Of a DNA stretch of 64,000 bases, positions 57,922 to 64,000 are shown piece after piece; positions within the stretch are counted from its first letter, which is position 1; every line of letters begins with the position of its first letter. Where the stretch lies: positions 310,001-374,000 of the forward strand of contig LR877156.1 of NCBI GenBank assembly GCA_903995115.1, read 5' to 3'. The notes under the pieces are model-generated. The model was given only the letters and a program-made list of their open reading frames with translations, did no database searches and was not told where the DNA came from. The DNA comes from Angomonas deanei (Eukaryota; Euglenozoa; Kinetoplastea; Trypanosomatida; Trypanosomatidae). A program made the position numbers and the translations under genes.

Positions 57922-58593
57922 ATGAGGCCGCCGCAGCGGGACCGCGCGCGCGACGCGGCCACCACGCCGGGCGAAATCTGGCGCCGGATGCTGCGCGGCG
58001 CCGGATGCGGGGGCGCGGCCCCTGAAAACAGCCACACCGCCGGACCGTCGCGCATCACGGACCCCGTCGCGTACCGCCAGGGACTCAGCAGGAGGAAGGA
58101 CCGGCGCCCCTACCCCGATGGAATAGACGCGGAGGAGCTCCTGCGTGACAACCTGTCCACGCCCGGGCCGTCGACCGGCGACGCGCAAGGATGCACCACA
58201 CCGGACCGGAAAACGAGCAACGGCCGCGACGACACCCAGGCGGCCACCATGCCCCCGCACCTGTACAGCCGCGTGCGCGACCCATACGGCGGCGTGCCCC
58301 GCCGGGAGGACCTCGGGGACGGCGTGCTGGGACTCCTCGGCCAGACCGTGTCCCGCTCGCGAGAAGCCTTCCTCGGCGCGTCCGGCGAGGGCAACGCACC
58401 GGACGGGTTCATGGATTTTAGGGATCTGGTGCTGCAGATGCAGTGCCTCCACCACGTCCCGCCGCCGGTGAAGGAGACGAGTGTCAGGCGGTGGGTGCGG
58501 AGGTCGAAGCGGTACGAGGAGGCGCCGGAGCACGACGGCGGAACGGAGGAGAGCCGCCGAAACGGGAATATTAGGGATAATGACTTTGACTAA
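57922..58593 (+). CDS. GC-rich 223-residue protein of unknown family, right copy
   Basis: Same length and frame as the left copy, with three replacements (AATAPGE to AATTPGE, GAGFGG to GAGCGG, GNTRDN to GNIRDN). The splice tract and 13-base leader are also conserved. It ends DNDFD. It runs toward the minus-strand tandem genes at 59.4-62.6 kb, so transcription units meet between 58.6 and 59.4 kb. No known domain; the helical C-terminal part (FRDLVLQMQCLHHVPPPV) is the most protein-like section. Confidence 0.6.
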   Translation: MRPPQRDRARDAATTPGEIWRRMLRGAGCGGAAPENSHTAGPSRITDPVAYRQGLSRRKDRRPYPDGIDAEELLRDNLSTPGPSTGDAQGCTTPDRKTSNGRDDTQAATMPPHLYSRVRDPYGGVPRREDLGDGVLGLLGQTVSRSREAFLGASGEGNAPDGFMDFRDLVLQMQCLHHVPPPVKETSVRRWVRRSKRYEEAPEHDGGTEESRRNGNIRDNDFD

Positions 58594-58937
58594 TTGAACT
58601 GTTGTAAACTTTTTTTTCAAACGTTTCTTTTTCTCTTTTTGGTTGTGGTTTGTCGTTGCCGTCGTGGTTCGCTTTTTCGTTTTTCACGCCCCTCCCCTCT
58701 CTTTCGTTCCTCCTCCTTTCCCACCGAGCGGCCCTCTGGCGGCCGGCCGATCCCCGCTGGCCTCGGCGCGAGCATAGGGCCCCGGTTAACCCCCCGCCGA
58801 CCGGCTGCCCCTCCGGCCACCGCCAGCCGGGCCTGGTGGCCGGGCCACCGGAGAGGGGCGGGGAAAAAAACGAGAAAAGAAGAGGGGGCGATCGAGGGAG
58901 AACCGACCGGGGGGAAAACGGGAAAAGAAGAGAGGAG

Positions 58938-58995
<58 letters not shown>

Positions 58996-59415
58996 GAATG
59001 GCGAAGAGAGAACCGCGGCAGGACACAGTGCGGATCGAAATACAAGCAGTTCTTCTTTCCGAATAGTGAAAACTTTAAATGAAATTGTTAACGAGATTTT
59101 TTTTTCATTTTTTCGCAATATTCATTTGGTTTCATTTCTTTTTCGTTTTGATTTTGATATTACTTTTACCGTTTGTTATACTTTAATGGGATTAAAGGGG
59201 AAAAATGTCCAAAACCCCTTTCTTCATTTAAAAAAAATAAATAAAGAAGTAAACATAAAAATAAAAGGGGGGGAAAAAAAGAAACCTCAACAATTACAGA
59301 AAGAGAAATAAAACAAATAACAAGAAACAATGATAGTTTGCAAAACTGTTTTGGGCGGAATGCCTTGACAAACAGTTTATATATGACTCGGACCGGGCGG
59401 TACGACAGGCTTCTC
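58594..59415. other. Convergent region: arm tail, (GA)n tract and shared 3' flank copy 1
   Basis: Holds the GC-rich end of the right arm to 58,923, a (GA)n tract (58,939-58,992), then about 410 bases identical in layout to the sequence after each 1.85 kb tandem unit. On the minus strand this is the 3' flank of the first glycoprotein copy, ending in a (CT)n tract that would be the splice signal for a further gene now missing. Confidence 0.7.
58939..58992. repeat. (GA)n tract, copy 1
   Basis: Uninterrupted GA dinucleotides over about 54 bases, next to the outer end of the inverted arm. Confidence 0.9.
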
Positions 59416-60759
59416 TTACTTGTATGGAAAGGGTTCACAGTTTGGATTGTTTAACTTCTTTTCCACCATGAAGAGTGGCTTCGCCCGCAGTGCGTCGCTC
59501 AGAGGGGGACTGGTCGTCTGATCCCACGGGGTGAAGGAGAGTCCTGTTTCCTCGGCAGTGCGAGGCGTCTCGTCCACGATCTTGTCGGCGTCGTTGTTGG
59601 GTGCTTGACTCTCCTTGCACTGTGCGAAGGCCATTTCGTCATTGATACCGTAACCAATGGCAATCATGTATTCCCCAAAGTGCTCCAACTCGAGACCAGC
59701 GCCGCGCACCTTATGCCATGATTTCGCCATCTTCCAGAAATACCACTTCTTCGCCCATTTCATCCGGAGCCTGGACACGACACACTCCACTCTCTTTCCG
59801 TGCGGTATAATGTAGACCGAATGGCCCACCACCGTCTTCCCTTGCGTGCCGTTGAATTGACAAAACACCGACATGACGACTCGATTCTCCGTCTCTGCTG
59901 GCTGGAAGAGAAAACCAGAGCGGTCTGAAAACTCCTGCCATATAAAATCTCTCAAGAAGGACTCCGGGGCGTAGAGCCGCTGACCCGTCTCGTAGTTGCC
60001 ACGCCCGGATCTCATACAAGACGTGATACCAACGGGACGCTTGGCCGCCCAAGGATATTCCGTGCCTTTTTCTTCGAGAACGGAGATGAGTCTCCCAACG
60101 CCGAGTGAAATGAGTTCTGAAATGACGGCTCCCGCAACCAGCTCAAAGAATTTAGGAAATAAACCGCCACCTCCGCCAGCTCCGCCACCTCCTCCACCTC
60201 CGCGCGTCATCTCCGCCCCTCGGCTCTCCAGTTCCCTCCCCAACGTCTCGTTGTACTCGAGCACACGCGTCATGTAGCCTTGTACGTTCTCGTAGTCGTA
60301 CCGGAGGAGTACCTGCGCCTGTTTCATTTGCAGCAAGAACGCGTCCCCTCTGGATTTCACGGTGTTCACATAACGGGCGGCGGTGGCTGGTTTATAATCG
60401 TATGACTTATCAATGTTGAGTGGGATGCACCGTTTTTGTTCGTCTTTCTCCTGGTCTATATTCGTATCATAAATCTTTAATTTTGCTGTGTAGTCGAACG
60501 GAGTCTCTCCAACATTCCACTTGGTGTAGTTCATCTGGGTGGCGGCTCTTGCGGTGTCCAGGTCGGTGATGACACGTTCTGGGAATCCCTCGGCCACCAT
60601 CGTGCCGCATCTGTCGTTATTGTCACAGTCACCGTTTGCTTTTTTTATGTCCTTATCAAAACTCGTTGAAGTGGGTAATACGGCGTCTGTCTTTGAGGCC
60701 AACAACAGGTTGAACAGCAACACGAGGCTGGCGACGTCAAACCATCTTTTCTTTGCCAT
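59416..60759 (-). CDS. Secreted glycoprotein of unknown family, copy 1
   Basis: 447 residues. Signal peptide MAKKRWFDVASLVLLFNLLL with cleavage probably after SKTDA. Three N-glycosylation sequons (NYT, NET, NGT) and eight cysteines, including CDNNDRC, fit an extracellular folded protein. In the middle a Gly-only stretch (about 188-202) is followed by an amphipathic/hydrophobic helix (FFELVAGAVISELISLGVGR). No C-terminal membrane helix or GPI signal: it ends NNPNCEPFPYK. The ATG is preceded on the minus strand by a (CT)n tract and CTTTCAAG, a strong splice acceptor, then 23 bases. No known family; Gly-rich linker plus hydrophobic helix might insert in membranes, but this is speculation. Confidence 0.75.
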   Translation of the reverse strand: MAKKRWFDVASLVLLFNLLLASKTDAVLPTSTSFDKDIKKANGDCDNNDRCGTMVAEGFPERVITDLDTARAATQMNYTKWNVGETPFDYTAKLKIYDTNIDQEKDEQKRCIPLNIDKSYDYKPATAARYVNTVKSRGDAFLLQMKQAQVLLRYDYENVQGYMTRVLEYNETLGRELESRGAEMTRGGGGGGGAGGGGGLFPKFFELVAGAVISELISLGVGRLISVLEEKGTEYPWAAKRPVGITSCMRSGRGNYETGQRLYAPESFLRDFIWQEFSDRSGFLFQPAETENRVVMSVFCQFNGTQGKTVVGHSVYIIPHGKRVECVVSRLRMKWAKKWYFWKMAKSWHKVRGAGLELEHFGEYMIAIGYGINDEMAFAQCKESQAPNNDADKIVDETPRTAEETGLSFTPWDQTTSPPLSDALRAKPLFMVEKKLNNPNCEPFPYK

Positions 60760-60799
60760 TTGATTGCTTTAACGTTAAAGTGCTTGAAAGATGTCTTTC

Positions 60800-60844
<45 letters not shown>

Positions 60845-61265
60845 GAATGGCGAAGAGAGAACCGCGGCAGGACACAGTGCGGATCGAAATACAAGCAGCC
60901 TTCCTTTCCGAATAGTGAAAACTTTAAATGAAATTGTTAACGAGATTTTTTTTTCAGTTTTTCGCAATATTCATTTGGTTTCATTTCTTTTTCGTTTTGA
61001 TTTTGATATTACTTTTACCGTTTGTTATACTTTAATGGGATTAAAGGGGAAAAATGTCCAAAACCCCTTTCTTCATTTAAAAAAAATAAATAAAGAAGTA
61101 AACATAAAAATAAAAGGGGGGGGAAAAAAAGAAACCTCAACAATTACAGAAAGAGAAATAAAACAAATAACAAGAAACAATGATAGTTTGCAAAACTGTT
61201 TTGGGCGGAATGCTGTGACAAACAGTTTATATATGACTCGGACCGGGCGGTACGACAGGCTTCTC
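60760..61265 (-). promoter_or_regulatory. Intergenic flank with (CT)n splice tract, copy 2
   Basis: Contains the (GA)n tract (60,803-60,842 on the plus strand), read as (CT)n before glycoprotein copy 1, and about 410 bases that form the 3' flank of copy 2. A T/C-rich stretch near 61,120 and A/T-rich runs are conserved in all three flanks. Confidence 0.7.
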
Positions 61266-62618
61266 TTACTTGTATGAAAAGGGTTCACAGTTTGGATTGT
61301 TTAACTTCTTTTCCACCATGAAGAGTGGCTTCGCCCGCAGTGCGTCGCTCAGAGGGGGACTGGTCGTCTGATCCCACGGGGTGAAGGAGAGTCCTGTTTC
61401 CTCGGCAGTGCGAGGCGTCTCGTCCACGATCTTGTCGGCGTCGTTGTTGGGTGCTTGACTCTCCTTGCACTGTGCGAAGGCCATTTCGTCATTGATACCG
61501 TAACCAATGGCAATCATGTATTCCCCAAAGTGCTCCAACTCGAGACCAGCGCCGCGCACCTTATGCCACGATTTCGCCATCTTCCAGAAATACCACTTCT
61601 TCGCCCATTTCATCCGGAGCCTGGACACGACACACTCCACTCTCTTTCCGTGCGGTATAATGTAGACCGAATGGCCCACCACCATCTTCCCTTGCGTGCC
61701 GTTGAATTGACAAAACACCGACATGACGACTCGATTCTCCGTCTCTGCTGGCTGGAAGAGAAAACCAGAGCGGTCTGAAAACTCCTGCCATATAAAATCT
61801 CTCAAGAAGGACTCCGGGGCGTAGAGCCGCTGACCCGTCTCGTAGTTGCCACGCCCGGATCTCATACAAGACGTGATACCAACGGGACGCTTGGCCGCCC
61901 AAGGATATTCCGTGCCTTTTTCTTCGAGAACGGAGATGAGTCTCCCAACGCCGAGTGAAATGAGTTCTGAAATGACGGCTCCCGCAACCAGCTCAAAGAA
62001 TTTAGGAAATAAACCGCCACCTCCGCCAGCTCCGCCACCTCCTCCACCTCCGCCACCTCCGCGCGTCATCTCCGCCCCTCGGCTCTCCAGTTCCCTCCCC
62101 AACGTCTCGTTGTACTCGAGCACACGCGTCATGTAGCCTTGTACGTTCTCGTAGTCGTACCGGAGGAGTACCTGCGCCTGTTTCATTTGCAGCAAGAACG
62201 CGTCCCCTCTGGATTTCACGGTGTTCACATAACGGGCGGCGGTGGCTGGTTTATAATCGTATGACTTATCAATGTTGAGTGGGATGCACCGTTTTTGTTC
62301 GTCTTTCTCCTGGTCTATATTCGTATTATAAATCTTTAATTTTGCTGTGTAGTCGAACGGAGTCTTTCCAACATTCCACTTGGTGTAGTTCATCTGGGTG
62401 GCGGCTCTTGCGGTGTCCAGGTCGGTGATGACACGTTCTGGGAATCCCTCGGCCACCATCGTGCCGCATCTGTCGTTATTGTCACAGTCACCGTTTGCTT
62501 TTTTTATGTACTTATCAAAACTCGTTGAAGTGGGTAATACGGCGTCTGTCTTTGAGGCCAACAACAGGTTGAACAGCAACACGAGGCCGGCGACGTCAAA
62601 CCATCTTTTCATTGCCAT
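61266..62618 (-). CDS. Secreted glycoprotein of unknown family, copy 2
   Basis: 450 residues. Same features as copy 1: signal peptide (MAMKRWFDVAGLVLLFNLLL), three sequons, eight Cys, Gly stretch lengthened by three residues, hydrophobic helix and the NNPNCEPFSYK end. About eight amino-acid replacements separate the copies (for example FDKD/FDKY, VGETP/VGKTP, YDTN/YNTN, GKTVV/GKMVV). Most of the base differences I noticed alter the protein, so the pair may be under diversifying or relaxed selection. Confidence 0.75.
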   Translation of the reverse strand: MAMKRWFDVAGLVLLFNLLLASKTDAVLPTSTSFDKYIKKANGDCDNNDRCGTMVAEGFPERVITDLDTARAATQMNYTKWNVGKTPFDYTAKLKIYNTNIDQEKDEQKRCIPLNIDKSYDYKPATAARYVNTVKSRGDAFLLQMKQAQVLLRYDYENVQGYMTRVLEYNETLGRELESRGAEMTRGGGGGGGGGGAGGGGGLFPKFFELVAGAVISELISLGVGRLISVLEEKGTEYPWAAKRPVGITSCMRSGRGNYETGQRLYAPESFLRDFIWQEFSDRSGFLFQPAETENRVVMSVFCQFNGTQGKMVVGHSVYIIPHGKRVECVVSRLRMKWAKKWYFWKMAKSWHKVRGAGLELEHFGEYMIAIGYGINDEMAFAQCKESQAPNNDADKIVDETPRTAEETGLSFTPWDQTTSPPLSDALRAKPLFMVEKKLNNPNCEPFSYK

Positions 62619-62660
62619 TTGATTGCTTTAACGTTAAAGTGCTTGAAAAATATCTTTCGA

Positions 62661-62713
<53 letters not shown>

Positions 62714-63173
62714 GAATGGCGAAGAGAGAACCGCGGCAGGACACAGTGCGGATCGAAATACAAGCAGCCTTCCTTTCCGAATAGTGAAAACTTTAAATGA
62801 AATTGTTAACGAGATTTTTTTTTCATTTTTTCGCAATATTCATTTGGCTTCATTTCTTTTTCGTTTTGATTTTGATATTACTTTTACCGTTTGTTATATT
62901 TTAATGGGATTAAAGGGGAAAAATGTCCAAAACCCCTTTCTTCATTTAAAAAAAATAAATAAAGAAGTAAACATAAAAATAAAAGGGGGGGAAAAAAAAG
63001 AAACCTCAACAATTACAGAAAGAGAAATAAAACAAATAACAAGAAACAATGATAGTTTGCAAAACTGTTTTGGGCGGAATGCCTTGATAAACAGTTTATA
63101 TAAAATTCTTCCGGTCACGCTTTCTACCACAGCGAGGTTCATCGCAGTGGTGCTGTCGCTTTGGCTACGAATG
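62619..63173 (-). promoter_or_regulatory. Intergenic flank with (CT)n splice tract, copy 3
   Basis: (GA)n on the plus strand at 62,668-62,711 serves glycoprotein copy 2. The rest, to 63,102, equals the other two flanks; 63,103-63,173 is unique and follows the stop codon of the repeat-protein gene. Confidence 0.7.
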
Positions 63174-64000
63174 CTAGCTCAGTACTAGTGGATGCTTATA
63201 ACACCTGGAAAGCGTACGAAAAGAGAGTGCACAGCGTTGACGTAACGACGGAGTATCGGTGAAGAAAGGTTTACCTGGTGCGTCCAGTGGAGGCACTCGT
63301 GGCGTCGGTCTGTCCGGAGCGGAAGGAGCCTCGCCTGGAGTCGCCACGTGCCATGGAGTCGCCTGTGAGGGCGGAGCGGCCTCTCGTGTCCCCTCTGGAG
63401 AAGGCACCCGTGGCGTCGGTCTGCCCGGAGCGGAAGGAGCCTCGCCTGGAGTCGCCACGTGCCATGGAGTCGCCTGTGAGGGCGGAACGGCCTCTGGTGT
63501 CCCCTCTGGAGAAGGCACTCGTTGCGTCGGTCTGTCCGGAGCGGAAGGAGCCTCGCCTGGAGTCGCCACGTGCCATGGAGTCGCCTGTGAGAGCGGAGCG
63601 GCCTCTGGTGTCCCCTCTGGAGAAGGCACTCGTTGCGTCGGTCTGTCCGGAGCGGAAGGAGCCTCGCCTGGAGTCGCCACGTGCCATGGAGTCGCCTGTG
63701 AGGGCGGAACGGCCTGTGGTGTCCCCTCTGGAGAAGGCACCCGTTGCGTCGGTCTGTCCGGAGCGGAAGGAGCCTCGCCTGGAGTCGCCACGTGCCATGG
63801 AGTCGCCTGTGAGGGCGGAGCGGCCTCTCGTGTCCCCTCTGGAGAAGGCACCCGTGGCGTCGGTCTGTCCGGAGCGGAAGGAGCCTCGCCTGGAGTCGCC
63901 ACGTGCCATGGAGTCGCCTGTGAGGGCGGAACGGCCTGTGGTGTCCCCTCTGGAGAAGGCACCCGTTGCGTCGGTCTGTCCGGAGCGGAAGGAGCCTCGC
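63174..64000 (-). CDS. Pro-rich 37-residue-repeat (mucin-like) protein, 5' end outside window
   Basis: The minus-strand frame from the window edge to the stop at 63,174 encodes six full copies and a partial copy of a 37-residue repeat with core ATPWHVATPGEAPSAPDRPT, then a unique C-terminus (LDAPGKPFFTDTPSLRQRCALSF). The repeat is rich in Pro, Ser, Thr and Ala, like mucin or O-glycosylated surface proteins. No hydrophobic C-terminus or GPI signal follows. The start lies upstream of base 64,000. The 111-base repeat unit is a multiple of three, so a second minus frame is also open (core SMARGDSRRGSFRSGQTDAT); I prefer the Pro-rich frame because it extends further, but codon evidence is weak. 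Confidence 0.55.
   Translation of the reverse strand, partial: EAPSAPDRPTQRVPSPEGTPQAVPPSQATPWHVATPGEAPSAPDRPTPRVPSPEGTREAAPPSQATPWHVATPGEAPSAPDRPTQRVPSPEGTPQAVPPSQATPWHVATPGEAPSAPDRPTQRVPSPEGTPEAAPLSQATPWHVATPGEAPSAPDRPTQRVPSPEGTPEAVPPSQATPWHVATPGEAPSAPGRPTPRVPSPEGTREAAPPSQATPWHVATPGEAPSAPDRPTPRVPPLDAPGKPFFTDTPSLRQRCALSFRTLSRCYKHPLVLS
63285..64000. repeat. 111-bp tandem repeat array
   Basis: CCATGGAGTCGCCTGTGAG recurs every 111 bases (63,351, 63,462 and so on) to the window edge, with a few substitutions between units. At least 6.4 units are present. Confidence 0.95.

Larger units (their letters stand above)
56995..58923 (+). repeat. Right arm of 1.93 kb inverted repeat
   Basis: Nearly identical to the reverse complement of 49,030-50,959. 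Inner edge sharp at 56,995 (TGGTGGGAC). The outer edge is near 58,923, a few bases before a (GA)n tract. Order on the plus strand: glycosyltransferase 3' end, spacer, 223-codon gene, GC-rich tail. Confidence 0.9.
58993..63102 (-). repeat. Tandem array: two full units (1.85 and 1.87 kb) plus a partial third
   Basis: The phrase GGTGAATGGCGAAGAGAGAA recurs at 58,993, 60,842 and 62,711. Each full unit holds about 410 bases of flank, a secreted glycoprotein gene and a (GA)n tract. The third unit matches only in its flank until 63,102 (TTTATATA), where it runs into a different gene. Confidence 0.92.

Noticed and set aside
49030-58923. The inverted repeats as ends of a DNA transposon or virus-like element
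   Set aside because: No transposase, integrase, polymerase or capsid gene and no target-site duplication were seen. The interior is host genes, and one arm edge falls inside a host gene.
59166-59438. Hydrophobic 90-codon frame in the shared 3' flank
   Set aside because: Its hydrophobicity comes from T-rich sequence and it overlaps the end of the glycoprotein gene; most likely 3' UTR.
1-64000. tRNA, rRNA, spliced-leader RNA, CRISPR or telomeric repeats
   Set aside because: I looked for conserved tRNA boxes, the spliced-leader exon and TTAGGG runs and found none; short RNA genes could still be missed by eye.

Overview
The window looks like nuclear DNA of a kinetoplastid (trypanosomatid or bodonid). 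Genes lack introns and lie in long same-strand runs. Most starts are preceded by a pyrimidine tract and an AG, as expected for spliced-leader trans-splicing of polycistronic transcripts. The gene content also fits: an Alba protein with an RGG tail, a ZFK-like FYVE/AGC kinase, GT67-type glycosyltransferases, a UDP-sugar transporter, a phosphonopyruvate decarboxylase relative and GDP-L-fucose synthase. I cannot name the species.

Layout. 1-48.8 kb is one plus-strand gene array. It holds a partial coiled-coil gene, a DnaJ membrane protein, Alba, a D-2-hydroxyacid dehydrogenase and proteasome Rpn2. These are followed by a long block of asparagine-rich genes (9.3-41.4 kb): an Mdm12-like SMP protein, a giant 7.4 kb gene, an MGC-acylated zinc-finger protein, a PX-FYVE-kinase-lipocalin protein, a repeat-containing mitochondrial candidate, a NEK-like pseudokinase, several unknowns, TruD/Pus7 and a kelch protein. 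The array ends with a PP2C phosphatase, a phosphonopyruvate decarboxylase relative, a nucleotide-sugar transporter, a glycosyltransferase and a small membrane protein. The Asn-rich genes carry in-frame (AAT)n runs and are split by about 35 frame changes, most likely consensus errors in low-complexity DNA.

49-64 kb is accessory in character. Two nearly identical inverted arms of about 1.93 kb (49,030-50,959 and 56,995-58,923) flank about 6 kb. That interval holds most of a minus-strand glycosyltransferase, GDP-L-fucose synthase, a GC-rich probable divergent start region and decayed glycosyltransferase copies on the plus strand. Each arm carries a GC-rich 223-codon gene of unknown family and the 3' end of the glycosyltransferase. 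Beyond the right arm come two tandem copies of an unknown secreted glycoprotein gene, then the 3' end of a Pro-rich 37-residue-repeat (mucin-like) gene. All three share the same downstream sequence and use (CT)n splice tracts.

How it fits together. The right half of the window groups functions for surface glycan synthesis (sugar-nucleotide transport, GDP-fucose synthesis, two glycosyltransferases, a phosphonate-pathway relative) beside genes for likely secreted or surface proteins. The inverted and tandem repeats suggest that this end is a recombination-active surface-gene locus.
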